A DNA stretch of 64,000 nt from Planctomycetota bacterium. GTDB taxonomy: Bacteria; Planctomycetota; Planctomycetia; Pirellulales; Lacipirellulaceae. The notes under the pieces are model-generated. The model had not been told where the DNA came from. It worked only from the letters and a program-made list of their open reading frames with translations, and did not search any database. Below are positions 36,645-45,653 of the stretch, piece after piece. Numbering within the stretch: position 1 is the first letter of the stretch; every line of letters begins with the position of its first letter. Location of the stretch: the NCBI GenBank assembly GCA_029259915.1, contig JAJDED010000020.1:1-64000 (forward strand). The letters are read 5' to 3'. A program made the position numbers and the translations under genes.

Positions 36645-36673
36645 AGTGTAATTGGCATAAGCATTAGTGTCAA
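36645..36673 (-). promoter_or_regulatory. Sigma-70-like promoter of the HU gene
   Basis: On the minus strand a perfect -35 TTGACA (36668-36673) is followed by exactly 17 bases and TACACT (36645-36650), four of six matches to TATAAT. The predicted start lies about 70 bases before the GTG. Confidence 0.7.
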
Positions 36674-36894
36674 GATTACGGGAAATTCCGAGGTCGTCCC
36701 GGGGGATAGATAGGCATTCTTGGAAAGCGAGGTGAGCACCTCTCGAAAGCGATTTTCCGAGAAAACAGTCGCTAGACGCTGAAATCAGCGCGAATATGCT
36801 CAGTGAGCCTGTATGTTTAGCCGCAGGTGTAGGTATAAAGCCATGACACTCAGTATTTTAGGGCTATGAGCTCTTGGTTTTTAGATTAGCCGAT

Positions 36895-36953
36895 GGGCGC
36901 TAGCCCCGGTTCCAAATGGTAAACGTTACCGAGATGAACCGGGGATAGCGCCC
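36895..36953. repeat. GGGCGCTA/TAGCGCCC palindrome after the Cys-cluster gene
   Basis: 17-base arms (36895-36911 and 36937-36953) pair in 16 positions (GGGCGCTAxCCCCGGTT) around a small GGTAAACGTTACC inner hairpin. It lies downstream of the minus-strand Cys-cluster gene and could end its transcript, but there is no T run. Confidence 0.7.
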
Positions 36954-36966
36954 TGCAGCTGTTGGC

Positions 36967-37410
36967 TCACACATGAATCACCGCGGCTTGGGATTCGATC
37001 GCTTCAAGCTGATGCAGCTTTCCCTTGCCGCTGCCGGGGCAGCCTTCGCAGGTTTCTTCCCATGCCTGGGGGGTGCGGATGTTCGATTTCCAGAAGGGCC
37101 AAGTTCGGCATTGCCGGGGGCGATGATCGTAGATCTCGCACTTTCGAGTTTTGCTGTCGAGGAAAATGCAATCGTAATTGTCTAGCTCGACCAGACTGCG
37201 ACGGATACCAACACGCCGTACATAGCGGGCTTCAAAGTCGGCGAGCGTCATTTCCAAGTGCTGCGCGATGGCGTCGATTTCTGCTTGGTTCACCCAAACG
37301 AATCCAGGTGCACCGCTGCAGCAGTTGCCGCAGCCGGAGCATTTGAATCGCAAACCATCGTGATACCAGGGAAGATCGCCGTTGGACGATGCGTTTTGGA
37401 CTTTGGCCAC
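36967..37410 (-). CDS. YkgJ-family cysteine cluster protein
   Basis: A 147-residue protein of the CxxCxxCC family (UPF0153/YkgJ). The Cys cluster CSGCGNCCSGAPGF lies near residue 24, and further Cys and His follow in KCEIYDHRPRQCRTWPFW and CEGCPG, suggesting a bound Fe-S or zinc cluster. It is the last gene of the minus-strand molybdenum cofactor cluster, 37 bases after the desulfurase. Whether it is linked functionally to that pathway is not known. Confidence 0.88.
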   Translation of the reverse strand: MAKVQNASSNGDLPWYHDGLRFKCSGCGNCCSGAPGFVWVNQAEIDAIAQHLEMTLADFEARYVRRVGIRRSLVELDNYDCIFLDSKTRKCEIYDHRPRQCRTWPFWKSNIRTPQAWEETCEGCPGSGKGKLHQLEAIESQAAVIHV

Positions 37411-37447
37411 TTACAAAACCTCTTAGCAAAATTCCTTAAGAAAACCT

Positions 37448-38617
37448 TTAGTGGGTTGCAACCATTGCCAACGTCGCGATTGCCTCACATGTACGGTCGA
37501 TATCTTCCACCGTGGTAAACCAACCCGGGCTCAGACGCATCGTGCCGCCACCGTCAAGGGTTTGCAGAGCCTCGTGCATTCTCGGGGCACAGTGCAATCC
37601 TGGGCGGCCTTGAACTCCATGCGTGGCTTCCAATGCCGAGGCAACTTCTTGAGGATCGTAGCCCACGATACGAAAGCTCACAACACTTGTGCGTCTGGCT
37701 TCGGTGGGTGGCCCGGCGATTTCAACTCCTGGAATTGCTTTCAAGCCTTTCAGCAAACGCACTGTGAGCGTGGCAAGATGTGCATGGATTTGCTCGACCG
37801 ATTGGGATTCTAGCCAATCAACTGCTGCAGCCAATCCCGCCAATCCGGGCAGATTGTGATTGCCCGGCTCATACTTGTCGGGCAGCATCTCGGGTTGTCG
37901 GTCTTCTTCGCTCCGCGTTCCCGTGCCACCTAATCGAAACGGCAGCAACTTTTCTTCGACACCTGGGCAGATGTAAAGAATTCCCGTTCCCAACGGGCCC
38001 ATGAGTCCCTTGTGGCCCGGTGCGGCGAGGAGATCGATTCCCAACGCATCCACATCGATAGGAAAGTGACCCAGCGTTTGTGCGGCGTCGACCAACAGCA
38101 GGGCAGGGTGATTGTTGACCGCCGCGCCAATCTCGGCAACGGGCTGAATCGCACCGGTAACATTCGATCCATGGATGACAGCCACCAGCGAAGTCTCGGG
38201 CCGCAGCGCTTTTTGAACATCTTCAGGCGAAACGAATCCTTGGCTGTCACAAGGGACATAGGTGACCGAGACGTTAGCGGTTTCTTTAAGAGCGGTTAAA
38301 GGTCGCAGGACTGAATTGTGGTCGCAAACCGTCGTGACAACGTGATCACCCGGACGCACAATTCCCTGAATGGCCATGTTTAGTGAATCAGTGCCACTGG
38401 CGGTGAAGATAACCTCTTTCGGTGCAGTGGCGCCGATCAATCGCGCAATACCAAGCCGTGCCCGCTCGACAATGCGATTTGCTTCGACTGCCTCGCGGTA
38501 TCCACTGCGGCCATTTGGCGCGCCAAGGTTTCGTTGGTAGTGATCGACCGCTTCGTAAACTGCCTCGGGTTTTGGCCAGCTTGTCGCGGCATTGTCTAAA
38601 TAGATGCGTGGTTCCAT
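37448..38617 (-). CDS. Class V aminotransferase-fold cysteine desulfurase
   Basis: The enzyme uses PLP to take sulfur from cysteine. The PLP lysine is in APGHKGLMGPLGTG and the sulfur-carrying Cys is in GLHCAPRMHEAL, as in the SufS/CsdA and related groups. The N-terminus IYLDNAATSWPKPEAVYEA is typical. I chose ATG 38617 (EPRIYLDNAATSWP) because GGTGGA lies seven bases upstream, in a duplicated copy of the moaA end. It is 389 residues long. Its place between moaA and the Cys-cluster gene, in line with moaD and moaE, suggests it supplies sulfur for the MoaD thiocarboxylate. Confidence 0.9.
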   Translation of the reverse strand: MEPRIYLDNAATSWPKPEAVYEAVDHYQRNLGAPNGRSGYREAVEANRIVERARLGIARLIGATAPKEVIFTASGTDSLNMAIQGIVRPGDHVVTTVCDHNSVLRPLTALKETANVSVTYVPCDSQGFVSPEDVQKALRPETSLVAVIHGSNVTGAIQPVAEIGAAVNNHPALLLVDAAQTLGHFPIDVDALGIDLLAAPGHKGLMGPLGTGILYICPGVEEKLLPFRLGGTGTRSEEDRQPEMLPDKYEPGNHNLPGLAGLAAAVDWLESQSVEQIHAHLATLTVRLLKGLKAIPGVEIAGPPTEARRTSVVSFRIVGYDPQEVASALEATHGVQGRPGLHCAPRMHEALQTLDGGGTMRLSPGWFTTVEDIDRTCEAIATLAMVATH

Positions 38618-38618
38618 G

Positions 38619-38650
38619 TTTATCCACCAATTTAATTTATCCACCAATTT
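38619..38650. repeat. Tandem duplication of the moaA 3' end
   Basis: A 15-base unit (TTTATCCACCAATTT) occurs twice with a 17-base period, at 38619-38633 and 38636-38650. The second copy encodes the end of MoaA (Ile-Gly-Gly-stop). The first lies between moaA and the next ATG and supplies its GGTGGA ribosome site. Confidence 0.85.
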
Positions 38651-39665
38651 GGTACATCGCGCGCGCCGGCTGTTGAAACTCAGGGCTGCCAATGCCGTGA
38701 GCCTGCGCTTTGGCAGACACACTGTCCCGCACAAGTTGCCGAATCTCTTCGTCAGTCGCCCGACTTCGCAACAACCGGCGGACGTCCCACTCTTCAGTAG
38801 AAAAAAGGCAATTGCGCACTTGTCCTTCGGCCGTCAATCGCAGCCGATTGCAATCCTCGCAGAAGGGTTGGCTTACGGGATTGATGAACCCGATTCTGCC
38901 CCGACCGTCGGCAAAGCAAAAATCCACTGCCGGTTGACTCGGCTCGGTTCGCTCGGCCGGCAACAACTCGCAGAAGTGGTTTTCTAACATTGTGCGAATC
39001 ACGGGGCCCGAGAGAACGTCGTTTTCGTTCCACTGCTGCTCGGCATCAAGGGGCATGAATTCGATAAAACGCAGTTCGAAGTTATGGTCTCTGGAGAATT
39101 GCGCCAGAGGTACGACGTCCGCTTCCGTCAGTCCGCGGATGGCCACGGCATTGAGGCGGATTTTCGAGAATCCAGCTTCCCGAGCAGCGAAAATGCCATC
39201 CAACACTTTTTGGATTCCTCGACGGCGTGAGATTTTTTCAAACGTCGATTCCTGCAGCGTGTCAAGACTTACGTTCAAGCGGTCAAGACCAGCAGACTTT
39301 AGCTCGGCTGCATGTTCAGCCAGGAGTAGGCCATTGGTGGTTAGCGCGATGTCTTGAATTCCCGATATTGCACTAAGCTGGCGAATAAGAAGTGGTAGGT
39401 CGGTGCGCACCAGTGGTTCTCCACCGGTCAGGCGCAGTTTGGTGATGCCCATCGTTGCAACCACTTGGACGAAGCGCACAATTTCCTCAAACGAGAGCAA
39501 CTCATCACGCGGACGGAACACCACGTTTTCTGCCGGCATGCAGTAGAAGCAGCGGATGTTGCAGCGATCGGTCACGCTGATTCGCAAATTGGTATGCACG
39601 CGCCCAAACTGGTCGACCAATGCCGTTATGCTTTTCAGATTTGTGTTATTGAATTTGTCGATCAT
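38637..39665 (-). CDS. moaA: GTP 3',8-cyclase MoaA
   Basis: MoaA, a radical SAM enzyme, converts GTP to 3',8-cyclo-GTP with MoaC in the first step of molybdenum cofactor synthesis. The N-terminal cluster CNIRCFYC binds the SAM Fe-S centre; the C-terminal FCEDCNRLRLTAEGQVRNC binds the second cluster that holds GTP. The C-terminal Gly-Gly pair (YQIGG), needed for MoaA activity in known family members, is present. It is 342 residues long. It follows moaE by four bases and precedes the desulfurase by about 20. MoaC is not in the window. Confidence 0.96.
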   Translation of the reverse strand: MIDKFNNTNLKSITALVDQFGRVHTNLRISVTDRCNIRCFYCMPAENVVFRPRDELLSFEEIVRFVQVVATMGITKLRLTGGEPLVRTDLPLLIRQLSAISGIQDIALTTNGLLLAEHAAELKSAGLDRLNVSLDTLQESTFEKISRRRGIQKVLDGIFAAREAGFSKIRLNAVAIRGLTEADVVPLAQFSRDHNFELRFIEFMPLDAEQQWNENDVLSGPVIRTMLENHFCELLPAERTEPSQPAVDFCFADGRGRIGFINPVSQPFCEDCNRLRLTAEGQVRNCLFSTEEWDVRRLLRSRATDEEIRQLVRDSVSAKAQAHGIGSPEFQQPARAMYQIGG

Positions 39666-39668
39666 AGG

Positions 39669-40094
39669 TCAATCAATCTTAGAGAGCCCCGGATGTACCC
39701 ATTCGGTCGTGCCGTCGGCCCAGTGTTCCTGTTTCCAAATAGGGACGTCTGCTTTGAGTGAATCGATCAACCATTGCCCCGCTTCGAAGGCTTCCCGACG
39801 GTGAGCGCTCGCAACTGCCACCGCAACGCTAGCCTTGCCAAGCGGCACAACCCCCAGCCGATGCACAATCAAACAATCGATCAACTGCCAACGATCGCGG
39901 GCTTCTTTTTCTAGTTGTTCCAATTGTTTGACAGCCATTTCCTCGTAAGCATCGTAAACAAGCTGTGTGGTTTCCCGGCCATCGGTCTTGCGGCGCGAGA
40001 TGCCCAAGAACAAGACGACCGCTCCCGAATCGGGCGATTGGACTTGTTCGGCAAGCGATGCACTATCAATCGGCTGATGTGTGATTTCAATCAT
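39669..40094 (-). CDS. moaE: Molybdopterin synthase catalytic subunit MoaE
   Basis: MoaE takes sulfur from MoaD and adds it to precursor Z, making molybdopterin. The 141 residues contain VVLFLGISRRKTDGRETTQLVYDAY and the DCLIVHRLGVVPLGKASVAVAV block of the MoaE active site, then the Lys/Arg-rich tail with KQEHWADGTTEW. I chose ATG 40094 (IEITHQPIDS); the frame extends seven codons further to 40115, inside the gap after moaD. Four bases separate it from moaA. Confidence 0.94.
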   Translation of the reverse strand: MIEITHQPIDSASLAEQVQSPDSGAVVLFLGISRRKTDGRETTQLVYDAYEEMAVKQLEQLEKEARDRWQLIDCLIVHRLGVVPLGKASVAVAVASAHRREAFEAGQWLIDSLKADVPIWKQEHWADGTTEWVHPGLSKID

Positions 40095-40115
40095 GTTTGT
40101 ACAATCATGGCACAT

Positions 40116-40361
40116 TCATCCGCCGCTGACGGGCGGGATACATGCGATTTCTGATTTCTCTTGAACCAACGAATCGTCGGACGCATAGTCCGAATCGATA
40201 GCAAACATCGCGTGGGTAAGGTGCGGTCCCAATTGGGGGAAATCGGCAATCAAACATTTGCGCAGTTCGCCGATCGTGGATCCCTGTGCAAGCTCCGCGA
40301 CGATCTCACTTTGCTCGGCCAGTTCGCGTACCCCGGCGAAAAGTTTGACGGTTATTTTCAT
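40116..40361 (-). CDS. moaD: Molybdopterin synthase sulfur carrier subunit MoaD
   Basis: MoaD is a ubiquitin-like protein of about 81 residues, whose C-terminal Gly-Gly is turned into a thiocarboxylate. The end here is PPVSGG, as required. The fold core (KITVKLFAGVRELAEQSE) is typical. ATG 40361 is preferred over the upstream ATG at 40373 because family members start at this strand. It sits between the FAD/Fe-S gene and moaE, about 20 bases from each. Confidence 0.9.
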   Translation of the reverse strand: MKITVKLFAGVRELAEQSEIVAELAQGSTIGELRKCLIADFPQLGPHLTHAMFAIDSDYASDDSLVQEKSEIACIPPVSGG

Positions 40362-40380
40362 AGAGCCACACATGAACCCT

Positions 40381-43359
40381 TCATGTTACCACCAGATCTT
40401 CGCTCGTGCTATTGAGCAGGTGCTTCAGCTCCGGCATGATACCATAAGCTAAGGCCAACAATTTGATGGGATGGATGGTTGGTTTGGCGGTTCCTTGTTC
40501 CATTTGAATTTTGCACGTGCTGCATTCCGTGGCACCAACCGCAAAACTACCTGTGCGCACGGCGGTTAGCAAAGGCAGTCCCGCCCGCAGACTATTGCGG
40601 TAATTGCGATGCTGAAATCCATACAGCCCCGCGATACCACTACAGCCTTTTTCCAAGTGTTCCACTCGCAGCGCGGGAATCAGCTCCAGCAAATTTCGCG
40701 CGGGAGACCCCACTTGCAATGCTTTTACATGACATGGCGTGTGGTAGCCGACCGTGATGTTCAACGGAGAAAAATCAAGTTGCAGTCGGCCACGTTGATG
40801 GCAACGCCACAGATAGTAGCACGCTTCGCGACTGTTTTCCGCTACCAAAAGCGCATCCTGATCGCCGGGCAATAGTGTTGGGTACTCATGCGAAAGTGCC
40901 AATGCAGCGGAGGGTTCCGTTGCCACGACGGTATATCCCTGTCGCACCGCTTCGGCCAACAACGCGACATTCGCTTCTGCCGCGCTGCGTGCCGGTTCGA
41001 GCACGCCGCGCGAGATCATGGGCATCCCGGCTTGCTGCTGCCTGTCGGGAACGTAAACAGAAATGCCGTTGTGCTCGAGCACATTTACAAACGCTTCGGC
41101 AAGTTGCGTGTCGCAGTAATTGGCATAGGTATCGACAAAATACAGCACCTTTTCACCAGAGTCGCGCTGCGGTCGGTTCAAACGGCGCTCTGTCGAAAAC
41201 TGCAGAAAAGGCTGTCGGCTAAAACGGGGCAACTTGCGCCCCTGTGCGATGCCCAGCGTTTTTTCCAAGATCCATCTTGCCGGTCGGTTGGCGATGGCCC
41301 AATTTGCAAGGCGCGAAAACCGTGAAGCGGTTGCGCACAAGTCATCGATTCGGGTGATCATCCAATCGTGCAATTGCTCGCCATTCGTTGCAACGTAAGC
41401 GGCCTTCGCTTCCACCATCAACTTGGGAATATCAACCTCAGCGGGACACTCGAGCCGACACATGTGGCAATGGACGCAAAGATCGGCAATTTTTTTGCAT
41501 TCGTCTTCAACGACGCTACCTTGGGGCAAGCTGCCCGTAAGAATGCCCCGAGCCAGGTTGGCCTTGGCACGTGGCGATGCTTCTTCGCGAGGCGCAAAAC
41601 GAAAAATGGGGCACATTCGGCTTTCTAAGCTTTGCGTTCGGCACGCGGCACAACCGTTGCACGCCCGGGCGGCATGCACCATTTCTTCTGGGTGCCAATC
41701 GAGTTGCAACACTGTGCCGGGAGGTTTTTCTGCAAGTGGATTGGCAGTTGTTTCTGAAAGCTCAAGAGTTTCCAGTAATGGGTAACTCACGCGCCGCAAG
41801 TGCTCTCCCACGGCAGAGTCTTGGAGCGGTACGATTTTCCCCGGATTAAGAATCTCCTCAGGGTCGAACAATTCTTTGATCTCAGCAAAGGCCTCCGCCA
41901 ATGGGCCAGCCTGTTTAGCTACAAAAGGGGTACGGCTGAGGCCGTCGCCGTGTTCGCCGCTGATGGTGCCGCCGACTTTCCACACCTCTTCGTACAATTC
42001 TTCAGACAATGCGTGCATTGTACGGACGTCGTTTTTGTTGGACAAATCGAGAAACGGTCGAAGATGCAACTGCCCGTGTCCCACGTGTCCGAACAACGAA
42101 GCGGTGACTTGTTGTTGCTTGAGGATTTGTTGAGCGCGATGCAAAAACGTGGGCAACGACTCGGGCGGAACCGCAATGTCCTCCACGAACGGAATTGGAC
42201 GCGTGGAACCTTTGAGTCGGTAAAGCGTAGGCACATAATGCCGGGCCAACTCCCAAAGTAGTTCGTGATCGTACTCATCGGCAGCAATTTGAGATCCTGA
42301 AGCCAGTTTGCTTTGCTTCTGCAGGAGCCTGGTCGCATTGTCCAGTTGTTCATGAACTTCTTCATGAGATGTGCCTTGAAATTCTACCAGCAAAACGGCT
42401 TCTGCGGCTTGAGGAATCAGCAGTTCGTAACGCGGATCGTTTTCCCGCGCCAAACTCAGATGCCGTCGATCCATCAGATCGCAAGCGCTCGGCGCGAGTG
42501 GCAAAAGTTCCAGCACAGCCCGAGCCGCTTTGTCGACCGATTCAAAAAACAAAAGCACGCTACCGACACGCTCAGGAAAACGTGAAGTTGTGACCGTGGC
42601 TTCCGTGATAAATCCCAGCGTCCCTTCGCTGCCGGCGAACAGCCGGGCCAAATTGAGGCGGCCTTCTTCGCGCACATCTTCAAGCCGGTATCCGCAACAA
42701 TTGACTTTGCTCTTCGGTTGAAAGTTCCGAATCGGTTCGTCGTAACGAGTGATGATTTCATCGACCCCACTGAGAATGGTAGAGAGGGTCGAATCATCGT
42801 CGCTCGAGTAAGTCGGAATTTCGTGCTTCGATAGATGAACCACTTCGCCAGTGGCCAGCACAATTTCAAGAGATTGCACATGATGGCGAGCCGAACCATA
42901 AACAGGCCAGCGGCTTCCGCCCGTGTCGAGCGCTATCACACTGCCCATCGTTGTCACGTGCGAATTGGCGGGATCGGGACCAAACGTTCGGCCGAGCGAA
43001 GCCAACTGACGATTCAAATCGGCAAGCACCACACCCGCCTGGACTCGGGCCGTGTCGTCAGAAATTTTCACTATCCGGCGCATGTAGCGCGAAAAATCGA
43101 CAATCAATCCGGGGCCTAAAGCGCCACCGGTCAATCCAGAACCACTTCCGCGCGGGTGGAGCGGAAGTTGGTTTTCTGATGCGTAACGGACCGTGGCCAT
43201 CACGTCGTCAACGGTCCGAGGTCGGACAACCCCCAGCGGTGCGATCTCAAAAATACTCGCGTCGCTGGCGTAGAGTTGCACGAAAAGATCGTCGCAGCTC
43301 ACGGTCCCCGAGATCTGCCCTCGCAAGTCTTCTTCGATACGCTGCCGTTCGACATCCAT
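40381..43359 (-). CDS. FAD-binding and Fe-S oxidoreductase fusion (GlcD/GlcF-like, YdiJ type)
   Basis: A 992-residue fusion. The first ~480 residues are an FAD-linked oxidase of the D-lactate/glycolate type, with the PP-loop HPRGSGSGLTGGALG and the C-terminal IPFVEDIAVPPESLP part. The second half resembles GlcF/HdrD: two [4Fe-4S] motifs (CNGCAACRTQSLESRMCP and CVHCHMCRLECPAEVD), then CCG-type segments (GYHTPCHVK, KGCSGIAGLYGF, ECSTCKIQMEQG). E. coli YdiJ has the same order and oxidises D-2-hydroxyglutarate or similar 2-hydroxyacids. Membrane quinones are the likely acceptors. It is first in the moaD/moaE/moaA group, but is not known to need molybdenum cofactor. Confidence 0.92.
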   Translation of the reverse strand: MDVERQRIEEDLRGQISGTVSCDDLFVQLYASDASIFEIAPLGVVRPRTVDDVMATVRYASENQLPLHPRGSGSGLTGGALGPGLIVDFSRYMRRIVKISDDTARVQAGVVLADLNRQLASLGRTFGPDPANSHVTTMGSVIALDTGGSRWPVYGSARHHVQSLEIVLATGEVVHLSKHEIPTYSSDDDSTLSTILSGVDEIITRYDEPIRNFQPKSKVNCCGYRLEDVREEGRLNLARLFAGSEGTLGFITEATVTTSRFPERVGSVLLFFESVDKAARAVLELLPLAPSACDLMDRRHLSLARENDPRYELLIPQAAEAVLLVEFQGTSHEEVHEQLDNATRLLQKQSKLASGSQIAADEYDHELLWELARHYVPTLYRLKGSTRPIPFVEDIAVPPESLPTFLHRAQQILKQQQVTASLFGHVGHGQLHLRPFLDLSNKNDVRTMHALSEELYEEVWKVGGTISGEHGDGLSRTPFVAKQAGPLAEAFAEIKELFDPEEILNPGKIVPLQDSAVGEHLRRVSYPLLETLELSETTANPLAEKPPGTVLQLDWHPEEMVHAARACNGCAACRTQSLESRMCPIFRFAPREEASPRAKANLARGILTGSLPQGSVVEDECKKIADLCVHCHMCRLECPAEVDIPKLMVEAKAAYVATNGEQLHDWMITRIDDLCATASRFSRLANWAIANRPARWILEKTLGIAQGRKLPRFSRQPFLQFSTERRLNRPQRDSGEKVLYFVDTYANYCDTQLAEAFVNVLEHNGISVYVPDRQQQAGMPMISRGVLEPARSAAEANVALLAEAVRQGYTVVATEPSAALALSHEYPTLLPGDQDALLVAENSREACYYLWRCHQRGRLQLDFSPLNITVGYHTPCHVKALQVGSPARNLLELIPALRVEHLEKGCSGIAGLYGFQHRNYRNSLRAGLPLLTAVRTGSFAVGATECSTCKIQMEQGTAKPTIHPIKLLALAYGIMPELKHLLNSTSEDLVVT

Positions 43360-43434
43360 AAAGCGAAGACCCGAGGAGGAAGGAAGATGTTAGAAGTAAG
43401 AAGTTAGAATGACGTGACGCTTTCCAATGCCAAC

Positions 43435-43911
43435 TCACACGGTCTCGCTGGTTTTGGTTTCATCGATTCTGGCGGCGAGTTGGCGATATTTTTCGTGGGT
43501 TTCTAAATCAAAATTTCCGTGGGAATCCATTTCTTCCACGCCCCGATACAGAGCGTCGCACCGATAACACATCAGTGCGTCGCCGACCATGGTGTAAAGC
43601 AATACGTCGGCCAAAGCCGTTGCGAACAAGATGCCGAAGGTCCACATCAAGTTGGTGTGGTACCAGGCAATCGAACTGCCAATGATTCCCAGTCCCACCA
43701 GTGCGACGCCAAGGCGTTGTGGGAAATCCTTGCGCACATATAAATCGGTGCTCGGGCAAACGAGACAGCGTCCAAGCTTTTGTCCTTCGACAGTGGACTC
43801 GGCAATTGTGAGATGCTGGTTGCAATGTTCGCAGGTGATTGCTGGAGTCGAATCGTCGAATTCCGATCGGCTGGTTGCATGGCAATGGGGGCAGGCAAAA
43901 GTCACGTTCAC
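43435..43911 (-). CDS. Zinc-ribbon protein with two membrane segments
   Basis: About 158 residues. Three Cys-pair regions fit zinc ribbons: FACPHCHATS and TCEHCNQH near the start, RCLVCPSTDLYV before the membrane segments and LMCYRCDALYRGVE after them. Two hydrophobic segments (LGVALVGLGIIGSSIAWY; FGILFATALADVLLYTMVG) lie between the second and third pair. The frame opens with TTG at 43929; I prefer the GTG at 43911 (NVTFACPHCH), but the start is uncertain. No known function. Confidence 0.75.
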   Translation of the reverse strand: MNVTFACPHCHATSRSEFDDSTPAITCEHCNQHLTIAESTVEGQKLGRCLVCPSTDLYVRKDFPQRLGVALVGLGIIGSSIAWYHTNLMWTFGILFATALADVLLYTMVGDALMCYRCDALYRGVEEMDSHGNFDLETHEKYRQLAARIDETKTSETV

Positions 43912-43990
43912 GGCGGCACTCGATTTCAAAAATGCGAACCCTCAGGATGTTTCGCCGAAGGATTAGCGGGGCAAGATTTGTCACCGCTGA

Positions 43991-44839
43991 TTATAGCGGG
44001 AACATCGACTCAGCCGACAGTAGCAACGCCATCGTTTCGCCGACAAACGTGCCGATCACAGCCACGTAAAGAATGCCCGTGGCGCTTTGTGTATTAGGGA
44101 TTTTCAGCGTTTGCCATGCCATCCACGCCAGCACGCCGACTCCCAACAATCCAAATGTCCAACGCAAAATAACGAACAGAATCCACTGGCTAGCGTGAGT
44201 CTGGGCGTAAGCCAGTTCACCCCAAAGTCCCAATCCCGACAGCACCATTTGCAGAACCGTTGCCGCGCCCATGGCCAGAATCAACCGTCGCAGCGGCTTG
44301 AGATCCATCGTCGGCGAGTTCAAATACCAATGTCCCAACAGCATGGATGCCATTGTTAGGCCCAACAGCAAGCCGGAGCTAACTACTGGATCAAGAGAAC
44401 CGGCATAGTACCCCAAATTTTCAGACCGTTCTAAAATTTCGCTTGCCTCGGCAGCGCTGATAGACCCAGTAATTTCCGAACTAGGAAAGTATTTTTCGAA
44501 GACTTGATCATCTTTGTATTCAAGAGATGCAGAATGTTGATTAATGGCTCCTACAATAGAAGCTAAGGCGACAATCGCGAGTGCAATCCGCCCAGCGTTA
44601 GACTTTTCATAAAGCCAACATACCGAACCGACATAACTTGCCACTGCCGCACCGACGCAGAACCAAAACGCCTCAGGCACCACCGAGTGGCTCAACAAAG
44701 CGGCTAGCGAGGACAACCCCAGCGTCACATAAAGATGATTGCGGAAGTAACCGCTTGTGACGAGTTTGGGCGAAGTGATCGCCATTCCTGTGGCAAGGCC
44801 GAAGGACAGACGGAGCAGAAACTGAATCAGCAAAGCCAT
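43991..44839 (-). CDS. Integral membrane protein of unknown function
   Basis: About 282 residues with seven predicted membrane segments. A soluble loop of about 45 residues in the middle (EYKDDQVFEKYFPSSEI) is the only stretch outside the membrane of any size. No family motif was recognised. I chose ATG 44839; the frame's GTG at 44848 is three codons earlier. It lies between folE and the zinc-ribbon gene, both on the minus strand. Confidence 0.65.
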   Translation of the reverse strand: MALLIQFLLRLSFGLATGMAITSPKLVTSGYFRNHLYVTLGLSSLAALLSHSVVPEAFWFCVGAAVASYVGSVCWLYEKSNAGRIALAIVALASIVGAINQHSASLEYKDDQVFEKYFPSSEITGSISAAEASEILERSENLGYYAGSLDPVVSSGLLLGLTMASMLLGHWYLNSPTMDLKPLRRLILAMGAATVLQMVLSGLGLWGELAYAQTHASQWILFVILRWTFGLLGVGVLAWMAWQTLKIPNTQSATGILYVAVIGTFVGETMALLLSAESMFPL

Positions 44840-44858
44840 GGATTGCACGCTCGGTGGG

Positions 44859-45521
44859 CTATCGACGGTCGCCGTAAATCAACGTCATCACTTCCGACCG
44901 ACTCGAAAGATTCGTTCGAAAGATGCCCTTCATGGCTGAAGTGACGCACAAACTGTCCGGCTTACGCACGCCACGAATTGCCATGCACGAATGTGAAGCC
45001 TCGATCACCACCGCCACGCCTTTCACATCGAGTTCTTCAATCAACAGATTGGCAATCTGCTCGGTCATCCGTTCCTGTACCTGTGGACGATGGGAAACCT
45101 CTTCCACCACGCGTGCCAATTTGCTCAAGCCAACCACCTTGCCGTTGGGTACGTAACCGATATGCGCCTTGCCAATAAACGGAAGCATGTGATGTTCGCA
45201 CATGCTGTTGAACGCGATATCGCGAACCAGCACCATCTCGTCATATTTTTCGGTGAAGAACTTTTGCAGATGTTTGCGAGGGTCGGTGTGTAACCCACTG
45301 AAGAGTTCCGCATACATTCGCGCAACGCGTCCGGGGGTTTCCAACAAACCTTCGCGATCGGGATCCTCACCCACAGCGGTCAGAATTTCGCGCACCGCTC
45401 GCTCGATCCGCGGAAGGTCGACCTGCTCGGCCGCGGCAGGGGAGTTCTCTTCAGAAAGCTCCCCCGACAAAGAGCCGTGGTCGACCGAAGGGCCATCAAT
45501 TTTTGTGCAGGGAGGAGTCAT
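44859..45521 (-). CDS. folE: GTP cyclohydrolase I
   Basis: FolE opens the ring of GTP to make dihydroneopterin triphosphate, the start of folate and queuosine-related pathways. The 220 residues include [14 protein letters not shown], the zinc site in [22 protein letters not shown] (Cys and His) and a later [10 protein letters not shown] that holds the third zinc ligand. This is the zinc-dependent FolE1 type. The N-terminal ~35 residues are poorly conserved. AGGAAAT precedes the start ATG. Confidence 0.95.
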   Translation of the reverse strand: MTPPCTKIDGPSVDHGSLSGELSEENSPAAAEQVDLPRIERAVREILTAVGEDPDREGLLETPGRVARMYAELFSGLHTDPRKHLQKFFTEKYDEMVLVRDIAFNSMCEHHMLPFIGKAHIGYVPNGKVVGLSKLARVVEEVSHRPQVQERMTEQIANLLIEELDVKGVAVVIEASHSCMAIRGVRKPDSLCVTSAMKGIFRTNLSSRSEVMTLIYGDRR

Positions 45522-45653
45522 ATTTTTATTTCCTGAGAAAATCGAAACACAGGACGAACCGTTTATCGTAGGCCTGCTGATATTGTGTCGTCAACCAACC
45601 CTGAGGAGAGTTTGTCTCGCTAAACCGCAAGCGACTGGCCGCTTTCGGCTAAG

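Larger units (their letters stand above)
36567..36966. other. Intergenic region upstream of the HU gene
   Basis: 400 bases with no gene. It contains the sigma-70-like promoter at 36645-36673 and the palindrome at 36895-36953. The rest shows no recognisable signal. Confidence 0.5.
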
